Shown: one piece after another, positions 8,525-22,271 of the stretch
How the letters are laid out: every line of letters begins with the position of its first letter
How positions within the stretch are numbered: the stretch's first letter is position 1
Origin: Byssochlamys sp. IMV 00236
Taxonomy: Eukaryota; Ascomycota; Eurotiomycetes; Eurotiales; Thermoascaceae
DNA length: 27,810 nucleotides
Direction of reading: 5' to 3'
Assembly: GCA_001931875.2 (NCBI GenBank)
Contig: MSJH02000413.1
Location: 1-27,810 of the forward strand
The notes under the pieces: generated by a model
Told to the model about the DNA's origin: nothing
The model's database searches: none
The model's input: only the letters and a program-made list of their open reading frames with translations
Made by a program: the position numbers and the translations under genes

Positions 8525-9433
8525 TGATATTTATTGGCTTTGATTGGATAAAAAGGTCGAACCCCAAAAAAATTAAAAGAAGTAGTTGTCGTAAGTAAAC
8601 TCTTTATCTTTTTTTCATGGCCCATTGTTTAACCATTGGGGGCTTGTTACTTTTCTTTTCATGACACTGCCACGTAGGAACCACATAAATAGACATCCAC
8701 AAAGATCTAGACATATCCCCTAATATATCTATACACATATATATATATATAACAGATCTATGCAAACACACACACACATATACACAAATACATTAAAGTT
8801 GTTATTTCCTCAAAACCGATTTATTGAGCCATATAATGATAATAAAAAAGATAGCAATGGAGAGAAAAGAAGACGTGCGTATATCCTATTGACCCCACTA
8901 TAGTTCTTTTTGTTTATATTTAACCTTCAACCGCCGTTTTAATTTGTTACTATGGTGAATAAGCTTCAAACAACAATAAAAATCGGATATGCAATTTTGG
9001 GGGATTAGAGATAAAATAGCGGTGTAACCTATACTGTCTTAATCCTTGACAGGTGAGTTACAAATGATGAGTTGGTTTTTGGGGTGAAATGCAGTTTTAT
9101 AATACAATTATACAGCCAATTCCGTGCCACTCCGAATCAATCTCTGCCCCTACCAGCTACCCAAATTTAGTCCCCTTCAAACTTGGATGGGGGATTAAAA
9201 GCATTACTACAGAACAAAAAACTTTTCCCTTTTTTTCTCTCTTGCTTCACTTATCTGGGGAAAAACTTAAGGAAGAGAGAGAAAGGATTCTGTGTACAAT
9301 AAACCAATCTACATATACATCATTATACAACCATCATATACACATATTCTGTCACATATCAACAAAGGTATACTATTGATCTTGTTACGTAGTGTGATCT
9401 ATTGACACTTGATAGTTTAATATAATATAAATC
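8525..9433. other. Upstream region of FAS
   Basis: Contains TA and CA microsatellites (about 8736-8782), a CCAAT-like element at 9116-9120 and a probable 5'-UTR intron at 9368-9415 (GTATAC...GATAG, 48 nt) whose removal places the FAS start close behind the splice. The open frame at 9089-9379 has no recognisable domain and is probably leader or promoter sequence. Confidence 0.45.
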
Positions 9434-12400
9434 ATGGATAATCAACAAGTACTTCGTCCTTTATCTATCAAACAAAACACAACCGAGGTTTCCGTTCTCG
9501 TCCCAGCCAACATCTGGGTTCTTGCTGAGCAACTTAGAGAAGAGTTCCCTGTCGATAACGATAATGTAGAAGAAATCACTCAAATCGAACTCGCTGCCAA
9601 GTTTTTATATTTCACTACAGTCCGTGCATCTAATGAACCTCAATTTTTACCTGTCGCACGGACATTGTTTGTAGATTTCGGTGCTCAATATCTTAAAAAC
9701 AACGATGTCCATGCTATCTCTCGTTCTCTATCATCATCCGAATCTAAGAAAATCGTCATCCAAGCCTACTATAACGCTCTGGTCGTACTCAAGGAATATA
9801 ATGTCTTATCAGCTGAAGAGGCTGCACCTACCAAGTCTGCTCTCTTTGAAGCTGCTACTCGTGGTGACGCTAAACTGTTTGCCATCTTTGGTGGTCAAGG
9901 TAACATTGAGGAATATTTTGATGAACTCGCCGATATTTGGGAAACTTATCAGGGCCTCGTCAAGCCTTTTGTCGAACGTATGGCCATTGTCCTCGGTGAA
10001 TATGCTCGCAGTCCTGAAGCAAGCGTGCTTCATTCCAAAGGTTTAGATATCATGCGCTGGTTAGACAACCCAGAGTCAAGACCAGATCTTCAATACTTTG
10101 TTTCCGCACCTGTCAGTTTCCCATTGATCGGTCTTACTCAAATTCTTCATTACTTTGTTATGATTCGTGTTCTCGAATGGACTCCCGCCAAGATTCGTGA
10201 CTTGTTTGCTGGTAAGCCATCCATTGATTTTTTTTAAAAAATAGATAGTAATTTGTGAAACATAGGATCCACGGGTCACAGTCAAGGTATCATCAGTTCA
10301 GCCGTTATTTCCGCATCATCCACCGAGGAAGAGTTTGTTCGCAATGCTGAAAAGGCATTGGGTCTTCTCTTCTGGATTGGTACCCGTGCTCAACAAGTTT
10401 TCCCTCCTACCACCTTAAACCCTGCTGTCTTAGAAGATTCAATCAACAACAATGAAGGCAACCCTACTCCTATGCTTGCCATCACCGGTTTACGTGAAAA
10501 CCAAGTTCTCAAGCACGTTGAGGAAACCAATTGTCACTTGGCTCCTGATCGTCAAATCGAAGTGACTTTGCATAACGGTCCTCGTTCCTTTGTCTGTACC
10601 GGTCCTCCTCAATCCTTGTACGGTTTGAACCTTACTTTGCGTAAGCTCAAGGCTCCTACCGGTCTTGATCAATCTCGTGTACCTTACTCTCAGAGAAAGA
10701 TCAAGTTCTCTTCTCGCTTCTTGCCTATCACAGCACCTTTCCACAGTGTTTACTTGAAATCTGCTGTTCCTATCATCTTGCAGGATGCCGACAAGCATAA
10801 CCTCCGCTTCAATGCTAGTGAATTGAAGATCCCCATTTATGCTACTGATTCTGGTAAGTTATACAAGATGAAATGTGCGAAAATTTACTCATGCTGATTA
10901 TATACAGGCGAGGATCTTCGTAAATCTGACGATCTCACCAAATCATTACTTTCACTTATCTGTGAACACCACGTTCATTGGGAAAATGCGATCGCTGCCA
11001 AGGACTTGACACACATTATCGATTTTGGACCTGGTGGTACATCCGGAATTGGCGGTTTGACCTACCGCAATAAGGAAGGTACGGGTGTACAAATCGTGTT
11101 GGCCGGTGCTCTTGAAGGCGCCAACAGAGATTTGTCATACAAGGCCGATCTCTTTGACTCTGACATTCGTTCTGTCACCTATTCTCAAAATTGGGCAAAG
11201 GTCTTCCAACCCAAGTTGGTGCAAACCACAAGGTAAATAGTAATAATAATGGTAATGATGATCAACTGTAACTGATTTTATATCTAGCAATGGACGTATT
11301 CATGTGGACACCAAGATGTCTCGCTTGTTGGGTAAGCCACCACTTATGGTTGCTGGTATGACTCCTGCCACTGTTAACGAAAAGTTTGTTGCTGCTGTCA
11401 TGAATGCTGGTTACCACGTTGAATTAGCTGGTGGTGGTCATTTTAATGAAGCCGTACTTCGTGATAAGGTTAACAAGATCATGAACCTCACTCGTGCTGG
11501 TGAAGGTATCACCTTGAACATCATCTTCTTGAACGTCCGTCAATGGGGATTCCAATATCCTTTGATTCAAGTAATGCGTAAGGAAGGTTTGCCTATGGAA
11601 GGTCTCTGTGTTGCCGCTGGTGTTCCTTCTCTTGAATTAGCCAACGAAATTATCGCCAACCTTCAAGCCGCTGGTCTTCGTCATATCGCTTTCAAGCCTG
11701 GTAGTGTCGATACCATCCGTCAAGTCATTGCCATCGCTGCTGCTAACCCTACCATGCCCATCATCATGCAATGGACTGGTGGTCGTGCTGGTGGTCACCA
11801 CAGTTTTGAGGACATCCATCAACCTATTCTTGAAACCTATGCCGCTATCCGTCGTCAACCCAACATTGTTCTCGTTGCTGGCTCCGGTTTTGGTGGTGCT
11901 GATGACACCTTGCCTTATATCACTGGTGATTGGTCAGCCAAGTTTGACTATCCTCCTATGCCTTTCGACGGTATCCTCTTTGGTTCTCGTATGATGGTTG
12001 CCAAGGAAGGCTTGGCCTCTCCTGCCGCTAAACAAGCCATGGTTGATGCTGCCGGTGTAGATGATGCTGATTGGGAAAAGACCTATAAGGGTCCTGCTGG
12101 TGGTATTATCACCGTCTTGTCCGAACTCGGTGAACCTATCCACAAGGTTGCCACACGTGGTGTTCGTCTCTGGAAGGAACTTGACGAAAGCATTTTCTCT
12201 TTACCCAAGGAAAAGCGTCTTCCCGCTCTTTTGGCCAAGAAGGACTACATCATCAAGCGCTTGAACGCTGACTTCCAAAAGGTCTGGTTCGGTCAGAAGA
12301 AGACTGGTGAAGCTGTTGACCTTCAAGATATGACATACTCTGAAGTTGTCTACCGTTTGATTCAATTGCTTTATGTCAAGCACGAAGGCCGTTGGATTGA

Positions 12401-15400
12401 TGTTACTCTTCGTGATTTGGTTGGTCATTTCTTGCGTCGTGTTGAAGAACGTTTCACCAAGACCGAAGCTCCCTCTATGCTTCAAAACTATACTCAATTG
12501 GACTCTCCTTATCCCTTTGTTGAAGAGTTCATGGCTCAATTCCCTGACGCCGAGACTCAATTATTGACCTCTGAAGATGTTCTTCACTTTATTGCTCTTT
12601 GTAAGAACCCTATCATGAAGCCTGTACCATTCATTCCTGTCATGGACAAGGACTTTGATATCTGGTTCAAGAAGGATTCTCTCTGGCAATCTGAAGATCT
12701 TGCCGCTGTTGTTGATCAAGATGTCCAACGTACATGTATTCTTCACGGCCCCGTTGCTGCCAAGTATGCCACTCGTGTCGATCAACCCGTTGGTGAAATT
12801 CTTGGTGACATTTACGAAAGCCATATTCAAAGCTTGAAGGAACGCTATTATAAGGATGCTCCTATCCCTCAAATTGAATATCTTGGTGGTAGTGCTATCC
12901 AAAACTCTCAAGTCAAAGAAACCGTCTCTGGTAACGACCGCGTTTATGAGCTCACCTCCAGTTCCATTGATGAATCTCAATGGCTTCAAGCTATTGCTGG
13001 ACCCAAGTACAGCTGGCTTCGTGCTCTCTTGACCTCATCCTTCATTGTTCAAGGCAAGCGATTTATTGATAATCCTGTCAAACGTGTGTTCCGTCCTCGT
13101 GCTGGCCAAAGAGTTGTTGTTTCTACCGATGCTCAAGGCAATGTCACCGCTGTCAAGGTTCAAGACAGACGTCCCTGGAGCGCAACTGACAAGACAAAGG
13201 ACTACATCACTTCTGTTGATGCCAGTATCTCTGGCAAGTTGATCAACTTCAACCTTTACGAAAAGAGAGGCAACGATTTGATTCCATTCAACTTGCAATT
13301 CGAATACAAGCCTGAACTTGGCTATGCTCCTATCCATGAAATTATGGAAGGTCGCAACGAACGTATCAAGGACTTTTACTACAAGCTCTGGTTTGGTGTT
13401 GATCACAAGGATGATTACTTGAATGTTCCTGTCACTGAAAAGTTGATTGGCACAGGTGAATCCGTTCAATCTGCTGAAGTCAAGGAGTTCTGTCAAGTCG
13501 TTGGCAATCAAGCTGAAATCTTTATTGATCGTGGTCAAAAGGTTGTTTATGCTCCTATGGACTTTGCCATCGTTGTCGGCTGGAAGGCCATCATCAAGGC
13601 TATTTTCCCCAAGGTCATCGATGGTGATCTCTTGAAGCTTGTCCATATGTCCAATGGTTACCGTCTCCTTGATAACTCTGAGCTCCTCAAGGTTGGTGAT
13701 GTTGTTGATACTTATGCCTACATCAACGGTATCATCAACACTGACTCTGGTAAAATTGTTGAAGTCAAGGGTACCATTGTTCGTGATGGTAAGCCAGTTC
13801 TTGAAGTTACTAGCCAGTTCTTGTACCGTGGCCAATTCAATGATTATGAACACACCTTTGAACGTAAGTCTGAAACTCCTATGGAATTCAAGGTCAAGGA
13901 TGTCAAGGACATTGCTGTTCTCAAGTCCAAGGAGTGGATGCACTGGACCGATGCTTTGGAAAAGCACGAAGTTGCCGTTGGCTGTTCTTTGATCTTCAGA
14001 TTGAACTCTGAAGTCAAATACAAGAACAAGAAGGTTTACTCTAGTGTCAAAACTTGGGGTACTGTTGATATGCAGGTATCTACCAAGGAATTTGTCGAAA
14101 TTGCCAAGGTTGAATATGAATCTGGTGAGAGCCACGGTAACCCTGTGATTGAATACTTGAAGCGCAACGCTCAAGAAATCGAGCAAGCTCACTTCTTTGA
14201 AAATGGCGGTTACTCTGTCATGCCAAGCCAATCCACTTACTCCTCTGTCGTTCGTGCTCCTTCTTCCAACGAGCCTTATGCTAGCGTCTCTGGTGATTTC
14301 AATCCCATTCACGTCAACCCTTATTTTGCTGATCTTGCTCAATTACCTGGCACCATCACTCACGGTATGTGGACTAGTGCCTCTACCCGTAAGTTTGTTG
14401 AAATCTTTGCTGCCGACAACGTCCCTCGTCGTGTCGTTGCTTACGATGTCAAATTTGTTGGTATGGTCTTGCCCTCTGACAGACTCGAGACCAAGCTTTA
14501 CCACACTGGTATGAAGAACGGTCGTAAGATCATCAAGGTTGAAACTTTCAATCAAAACAATGAAAAGGTAGTTGAAGGTACTGCTGAAGTCGAACAACCT
14601 GTTACTGCCTATGTTTTCACTGGTCAAGGTTCTCAAGAACAAGGTATGGGTATGGCCCTTTATGATAGTTCTCCTGTTGCCAGAAAGATTTGGGATGAAG
14701 CTGATAAGCACTTTATGGAAAACTATGGCTTCTCTATCCTTGAGATCGTCCGTAACAATCCCAAGGAAAAGGTCGTTCACTTTGGTGGTCTTCGTGGTAA
14801 GAAGATCCGTCAGAACTACATGAGCATGACTTATGATACTGCTGAGGCTGATGGCACTATCAAGACCTTGCCATTGTTCCCCACCATCAATGAGCGTACT
14901 GCTTTCTATACCTTCCGCTCTCCTACTGGTCTTTTGTTTGCCACTCAATTCACTCAACCTGCCTTGACATTGATGGAAAAGGCTGCCTTTGAGGACATGC
15001 GCTCCAAGGAGTTGATTCAATCTAACTGTGCTTTCGCTGGTCACTCTCTTGGTGAATACGCTGCATTGGCCTCTGTTGGTGATGTCTTGCCTTTGACTTC
15101 TCTTGTTGATATTGTCTTCTATCGTGGTATGACCATGCAATCTGCAGTCAAGCGTGATGAAGAAGGACGCTCCAACTATGGTATGGCTGCCATCAATCCT
15201 TCTCGTGTTTCCAAGACCTTTAACGACACTGCTCTTCGTTTCGTTGTTGATGCTATTGCTCAACGTGGCGACGTCTTGGAAATTGTCAACTTCAACGTTG
15301 AAAACTGGCAATATGTCGCAGCTGGTGCTCTTCAAAACCTTGATGCTCTCACTAATGTCTTGAATTACATCAAGACTGCCAATATTGACATCCAAAAGTT

Positions 15401-18400
15401 GATGGAAACCATGTCTCTTGAAGATGTCAAGAAGCACTTGGATGAAATTATTGATGGTGTCTTTGAAAAGACCAAGGCTAAGTTGGCTAAGGGTCGTATT
15501 GTTCTCGAACGTGGTTATGCTACTGTTCCTCTTCCTGGTATTGACGTACCTTTCCACTCTTCCTTCTTGCTCAGTGGTGTCACTCCTTTCCGTGGCTTCT
15601 TGGCCAAGAAGTTTGATCCTTCAGACATTGATGTTGGTCAATTGACTGCCAAGTACATTCCTAACTTGACTGCTAAGCCTTTCAGCACTGACAAGAGCTA
15701 CATTGAAGATGTCTACAAGTTGACCTCCAGTCCTCGTTTAGCTGAAGTGCTTGAAAACTGGTCTCCTGAAAAGTATGTCACACCTGCACAACAGCAGCAT
15801 CTTGGTTATATTCTCTTGATTGAACTCTTGGCTTACCAATTCGCCTCACCTGTTCGTTGGATTGAAACTCAAGATCAATTGTTCAAGAACTACCAGGTTG
15901 AACGTCTTATCGAAGTCGGTCCTTCTCCCACTCTTAGTGGTATGGCTGTTCGTACTTTGAACCTCAAGTATCAAGCTTACGACAATGCTTTAAGTAACCG
16001 TCGTCAGAACTTGAGCATTGCTAAGGATTCTAAGGAAATCTATTACGAATTCGAAAGCGCTGTTGAAGAAGAACCTGAAGCTACACCTGCTCCAGCTGCT
16101 TCTACACCTGCTCCTGCCGCTGCTCCTGTTGCTGCTCCCGTTGTTGCTGCTGCCCCTGCTGCCGCTGCTGGACCCGCTGCTGCTGTCAGTGATGTACCTA
16201 TTACTGCCACCGAAGTTCTTCATGCTGTCATTGCTCAAAAGTTGAAGAAGTCTCTTGATGAAGTGCCCATGTCCAAGGCTATCAAGGACTTGGTTGGTGG
16301 TAAATCCACCCTTCAAAACGAAATCCTTGGTGATTTACAAAAGGAATTTACCAACACTGTTCCTGAAAAGTCTGAAGAAACTCCTTTGGATGAACTTGGT
16401 TCTGCCTTGAACAATGGTTTCTCTGGTGCTCTCGGTAAGCACTCTTCTACTTTGGTTGCCAAGATGATTGGTGCCAAGATGCCTGGTGGTTTTACCTTGA
16501 ACTCTGCAAAGACTTACCTTTCCAACTCCTATGGTCTTGGAAGCGGTCGTACTGATGGTGCCCTCTTGGTTGCCATTACCATGGAACCTGCTTCTCGTCT
16601 TGGATCTGAAGCTGAAGCTAAGGCTTGGTTGGACAGTGTTGCTCAGGCTTATGCTAAGAAGGCCGGTATCACACTCTCTGCACCTGGTTCAGGTTCTGCT
16701 GGTGCTGCTGGTGCTGCTACTGCTGTTATCAGCAGCGAAGAATTAGACGCCTTGAAGGCTAAGCAAGATGCGTTGATTTACCAACAACTCAACTTGTACG
16801 CCAAGTACCTTCAAAAGGACTTGCGCGAAGGCGCCAAGAAGTATGAACAAGAGAAGACCACCACTGCTAAATTGCAAGCCGAACTTGACTTGTGGTTGGC
16901 CGAACATGGTGATATTTATGCTGAAGGCATCAAGCCTGTCTTCTCTGCTCTCAAGGCTCGTCGTTATGACTCTCACTGGAACTGGGCTCGTCAAGATGCT
17001 CTTGAGATGTGGTACGACATCATCTTTGGTAAACTTGCTGTTGTTGACCGTGAGATCACTGCCAAGTGTATCCGTGTCATGAACCGTGCTTACCCTCAAT
17101 TGCTGGATTTCATGCGTTACAATGTCGAAAAGTGTGCAACTGACAAGGGTGAAACTTACAGACTTGCCAAGGAATTCGGTCAAGCTTTGATTGAAAACTG
17201 CGTCGATGTACTCGCTGAAAACCCTGTCTACAAGGACGTCGGTTTCCCTACTGGTCCCAAGACTACTGTCACTGAGAAGGGTGACATCAACTACGCTGAA
17301 GTTCCTCGTCCTGGCTGCCGTAAGTTGGCTGATTATGTCAGAGACATGGTCGCTGGTTCTCAAATGACCGAGCTTTCTGAACGCCTCAAGGCTCAACACG
17401 GTGTTGGTCGTATGCCCTTCTTACATCTCAAGAAGAAGAACCCTAGTGAACCAAGTGGATGGGAATTCAGCAATGAATTAACTTCTTCTTACCTTGATGT
17501 CTTGCGCGAAATTGCTGATAAGGGTATCACCTTTGTTGACAAGTGTGTTCTTTTAACCGGTGCCGGTAAGGACTCTATTGGTTCTGAAGTCTTGAAGGGT
17601 CTTGTTGCTGGTGGTGCCAAGGTCATTGTTACTACTTCCCGTTTCAGTCCTCAGGTCACCAAGTACTTCCAATCCATTTATGAAACTTATGGTTCTAAGG
17701 GATCTGAACTTGTTGTTGTACCTTTCAACCAAGGTTCCAAGTTGGATGTTGATGCTTTAGTCAATTACATCTACGATCCTAAGGGACTTAACTGGGATCT
17801 TGACTTTATCATTCCCTTCGCTGCTATTCCTGAAAATGGTCGTGAGATCGATTCTATTGACTCCAAGTCCGAACTCGCTCACCGTATCATGTTGACCAAC
17901 CTTCTCCGTATGCTCGGTAATGTCAAGACGCACAAGCAGAAGATTGGATCTGACACCCGTCCTGCTCAAGTCATTCTTCCCTTGTCTCCTAACCACGGTA
18001 CTTTTGGTGCTGATGGTCTCTATGGTGAATCCAAGATTTCACTTGAAACCTTGTTCAACCGTTGGTACTCTGAAAGCTGGTCTCAATACTTGCTTATTGC
18101 CGGTGCCGTCATCGGTTGGACTCGTGGTACTGGTTTGATGAGCGCCAACAACATGGTTGCTGAAGGCATTGAATCTCTTGGTACCAGAACTTTCTCCACT
18201 GTCGAAATGTCTTTCAACATCCTTGGTCTCATGCACCCTTCTGTTGTTGAACTCTGTCAAACTGAACCTGTTTGGGCTGATCTTAACGGTGGTCTTCAAT
18301 TTGTTCACAACTTGCAAGAAGTCAACATGAAGCTCCGTAAGGAAATTCGTGAAACTGCTGAAATCCGTAGAGCTATTGATGCCGAGAATGCACTTGACTT

Positions 18401-21236
18401 CAAGGTCGTCTTTGGTGAAGAAGCCGAACGCAAGCATAAGCCTCACAAGATCACTCCTCGTGCCAACATGAAGTTTGACTTCCCTAATCTTAAGCCTTAT
18501 GAATCCTTGAAGCACCTTAGCCATCTTAAGGGTATGCTTGATCTTGAACAAGTGATCGTTGTTACTGGTTTCGGTGAAGTCTCACCTTGGGGTAACGCCA
18601 GAACCCGTTGGGAAATGGAAGCCTACGGTGAATTCTCTCTTGAAGGTTGCATTGAAATGGCCTGGATCATGGGCTACATTAAGCACCACAACGGTAACTT
18701 GAAGAACGGCAAGTTCTACTCTGGTTGGTTGGATGCCAAGACTGGTGAACCTGTCGAAGATAAGGATATCAAGAGCAAGTATGAAAAGAAGATCCTCGAA
18801 CACAGTGGTATTCGTTTCATTGGTAAGTTGTTAATTATTTTGCAAATGTACACCATTGGCTAACATTCAATAATAGAACCCGAAGTCATGCATGGTTACA
18901 ACCCTGAAAAGAAGATGCTCATGCAAGAAATTGTTGTTGACCATGACCTTGAGCCTTTTGAATGCTCCAAGGAAGAGGCTGAACACTTCAAGCATCAACA
19001 AGGTGATAAGGCTGATGTATACGAAACTGCCAATGGCGACTGGTGTGTCATCTTGCGTAAGGGTGCTACCTTGTATGTTCCCAAGGCTCTTCGCTTCGAC
19101 CGTCTTGTTGCAGGTCAAATTCCTACTGGTTGGGATGCTGCCCGTTACGGTATTCCTAAGGACATTGTTGAACAAGTTGATCCTGTTACTCTGTTCAATA
19201 TTGTTTCCACTGTTGAAGCCTTTGTCTCTGCTGGTATCACCGATCCTTATGAATTCTTCAAGTACGTCCACGTTTCTGAAGTCGGTAATACTACTGGTTC
19301 TGGTGTTGGTGGTCAACTTGCTCAAAGAGGTCTCTTCCGTGATCGCCTTCTTGACAAGCCCGTTCAAAAGGACATTCTTCAAGAATCCTTCATCAACACC
19401 ATGCCTGCCTGGATCAACATGTTGCTGCTCTCTTCATCTGGCCCTATCAAGACTCCTGTCAATGCATGTGCTACATCTGCTGTCTCTATCGAATTGGCTT
19501 GTGAGTCTTTGCTCACCGGTAAAGCCAAGATCATGATTGCTGGTGCTACCGAAGATATCACTGAAGAATCAAGCTATGAATTCGCCAACATGAAGGCTAC
19601 CTCTAACGCTGTTGATGAACTCGAACATGGTCGTACTCCTGCTGAAATGTCTCGCCCTACTACTACCACCAGAAACGGCTTCATGGAAGCTCATGGTTCC
19701 GGTAACCATATTCTCATGTCAGCAGCCACTGCTATCGAAATTGGCTGTCCTATCTACGGTATTGTTGCTCTTAGTAACACTGCTACTGATAAGGAAGGAC
19801 GTTCCGTTCCTGCTCCTGGTGCTGGTATCTTGACCACTGCCCGTGAAAGCTCTGGCAAGAGAGCAAGCCCCTTGTTGAACTTCAACTACCGTGCTAGACA
19901 AATCAAGGCTCGTCGTGCTCAGATCAAGGCTTGGGTTGAAAGCGAATACGCCTTGTTGCGTGAAGAATTAGAAGAATTGAAGGCTTCTGGTGAATTAGCC
20001 CCTGAAGATGAAGAATCATGGATTGAAGAAAGAACTACGTTTATCCATCGTGAAGCTAAGCGTCAAGAAAAGGAAGCCTTGAGCACCTACAACCACCAAT
20101 TCTACAAGAATGACCCAAGCATTGCTCCTCTCCGTGGTGCTCTTGCTGTCTATGGTTTAACTATTGATGACATTGGTGTTGCCTCATTCCATGGTACATC
20201 TACCAAGGCTAACGATAAGAACGAATCACGTGTGCTCAACACTCAATTGAAGCATCTTGGCCGTACTAAGGGTAACGCTCTCTTGGCTATTACCCAAAAG
20301 TACTTGACTGGTCACCCTAAGGGTCCTGCTGCTTCTTGGATGGCTAACGGTATGATCCAATGCTTGCTCAGTGGCCTCATCCCTGGTAACCGCAATGCTG
20401 ATAATGTCGATGTTGTCATGAAGGACTTTGAATACATCCTTTATCCTTCTCGCTCTATTCAAACTGATGGCTTAAAGGCCGGTCTTCTCAAGTCTTTCGG
20501 TTTCGGTCAAGCTGGTGGTGAAATCTTGATTATCCATCCTGACTATGTTCTCGCTTCATTGGAAGAATCTCAATACAATGAATACAAGGCTAAGAACGCT
20601 CAACGCTATGCCAAGGCTTACCGCTACCTCCATGACTCTATCACTGGTGTTACTGACTTTGTTCAAGTAAAGACTGAAGCTCCTTACAGCGCTGAACTTG
20701 AATCCTCTGTCTACTTGAACCCTAGCGCTCGTACTGAATACTCCAAGGAAAAGAAATCATGGCACTTTACCAACAAATCTGCTAGCCGCGCTACTCCCTC
20801 TATCGGCGACGCAACTGTTACCAAGAACATTCTTTCTTCCCTTACCGAGCAACAGGCTGGCAAGAAGGGTGTTGGTGTAGATGTTGAATTGACCAACGCT
20901 TTCAATGTTGAAAACGCTACTTTCATCGAACGCAACTTTACTCCTGCTGAAATTGAATACTGTAACTCTCGCCCTGATCCTCAAGCTAGCTTCACAGGCC
21001 GTTGGTCTGCCAAGGAAGCTGTCTTTAAGGCTATCTCATCCTATGGTAACATCGCCTCATCAGGAGCTGGTGCCCCCTTGAACGAAATTGAGATCAAGTC
21101 CAATGAAGTTGGTGCTCCCGAAGTTGTCTTGACCGGTAAAGCCAAGGAAGCCGCTGGAGCTGCTGGAGTTAAATCAGTGAGCGTATCAATCAGCCATAGT
21201 GGTGCTTACAGTGTTGCTGTTGCCCTTGCTCAGTAA
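9434..21236 (+). CDS. Single-chain type I fatty acid synthase (fused beta-alpha), five exons, 3861 aa
   Basis: Exons are 9434-10211, 10266-10853, 10908-11232, 11288-18822 and 18877-21236; every junction keeps frame. Domains in order: acetyltransferase with GHSQG (Ser265); FMN enoyl reductase (about 580-1100) with GGRAGGHHS near 727; hot-dog dehydratase with GDFNPIH (D1567, H1572); malonyl/palmitoyl transferase with GHSLG (Ser1817); Ala/Pro-rich linker (about 2160-2200); acyl carrier protein with GGKST (Ser2237 for phosphopantetheine); ketoreductase with [11 protein letters not shown] near 2653 and catalytic Y2809/K2813; ketosynthase with C3273, H3514, H3555; and C-terminal phosphopantetheinyl transferase (about 3740-3861, D3744, E3789). 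It makes C16/C18 acyl-CoA from acetyl-CoA, malonyl-CoA and NADPH as a cytosolic barrel, here expected as a homohexamer. In yeast the same order is split between Fas1 (2051 aa) and Fas2 (1887 aa). The split would fall near residue 2060, between [10 protein letters not shown] and [13 protein letters not shown]. Codon use is strongly biased (AAG, CTT/TTG, GGT), suggesting high expression. All active-site residues appear intact. Confidence 0.97.
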
Positions 21237-21290
21237 AAAACAAAAAAAAAACTAGAGATTAGAAATATATTTGTATCAATGTGTTTATAA

Positions 21291-21296
21291 AATAAA
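21291..21296 (+). terminator. Candidate poly(A) signal, FAS gene
   Basis: AATAAA lies 54 nt after the FAS stop codon in an AT-rich 3' flank. Confidence 0.4.
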
Positions 21297-21870
21297 AAAC
21301 TATATTGTTTTGTTTAAATTGTTCATTTTCTCTTTCTTTCTCTTTTGAACATAGCAGTGTTCTTTTTCTCACATACATAACAATAGTACTTTTTACAATT
21401 AGTATGCTTTAATCATCCAATTATAGATAATGCTTTAATGAACATCACGAGATCTTGGCCATCTCTTATGCACATAATATGTCAAGCTGAAATCGGTGTT
21501 CTCATATGTATCATGCTTTACCTTCTTACTCTGTCAGAATATATTTTAGTCATGGCACATTAACCATAAATGTTATGTTGTACAAATAGTAATGCCATCA
21601 TTTTCTTGGTAAAAGGTGGGGGACATTTATGCGTATCTCAATGAGACATAAATTATAGGATGAATGATGCTATGCAAGACAGATTCTAACCATATAACTT
21701 ATAATGCCACCCAGGGTTATCTGTTTGTTCTCAAATACAAGCTGCAGCTATACGTTCCTAACCCTTTTCTGCTAAATGACATAGGTGTTTAGTTCCAGAG
21801 TTAGTCTCGTAGGAATTGGGTTAATTATGCTTTAGTACGGTTTTCAAAAAAAAAAAAAAAAAAACGAGAC

Positions 21871-21923
21871 GTTCCCACAAAACTTGTTATCAAATGATAA
21901 CTCATTTATCTTGGGTGGGAAAC
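21871..21923. repeat. Nested inverted repeat
   Basis: The inner arms GTTATC (21886-21891) and GATAAC (21896-21901) surround AAAT. The outer arms GTTCCCAC (21871-21878) and GTGGGAAAC (21915-21923) match with one extra base. The spacers between arms differ in length. It follows an A19 run. Confidence 0.5.
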
Positions 21924-22271
21924 ATTATGTGAAGATACAAATCTGAGTATGCTTAGTTGAACAAAAGAGCGCTCTTAATCAGAGCCTTCAACATCTGAAT
22001 ATGTGCATGATGATGTTTACAGAGATAAAAATAAAGGGGAATGATCTAGTAACCATAGCAGCAAAGGGTTTATTCAAAAAAGATATGCAGTGTTTTCCAC
22101 ACTTTACTGCCACTCAGCCTAAAAATCCTAATTCTGTATCACACACGTTGTTTGTGCAATTTCAGGACTATTTTTTCCCTGAATCTGTTCATTGTTTGAA
22201 CAGAGCTTTTGTATTTAAACTTTAATTTTTTTTCTTTCTCTCTCCTTTTTCTCTTTGTTATTCTTTTTATC

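Larger units (their letters stand above)
21237..22271. other. Intergenic region between FAS and the CRAL-TRIO gene
   Basis: No gene is supported. It holds the FAS 3' flank, a small hairpin at 21625-21653 (ATTTATG/CATAAAT outside TCTCA/TGAGA), an A19 run at 21846-21864, a nested inverted repeat (listed separately), a perfect 12-bp palindrome AAGAGCGCTCTT at 21965-21976, and the pyrimidine-rich leader of the next gene. Confidence 0.55.

Noticed and set aside
9089..9379. 96-codon plus-strand open frame upstream of FAS
   Set aside because: No domain, biased towards residues from CT- and CA-rich leader DNA, and positioned where the FAS promoter and leader should be.
13035..15557. Long minus-strand open frames (435 and 404 codons) opposite FAS
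   Set aside because: They are antisense shadows created by the strong codon bias of the FAS gene; the translations carry no domain, while the plus strand encodes ER, DH and MPT domains with intact motifs.
22001..22225. 74-codon plus-strand frame before the CRAL-TRIO gene
   Set aside because: No domain and it runs into the pyrimidine-rich leader of the next gene.
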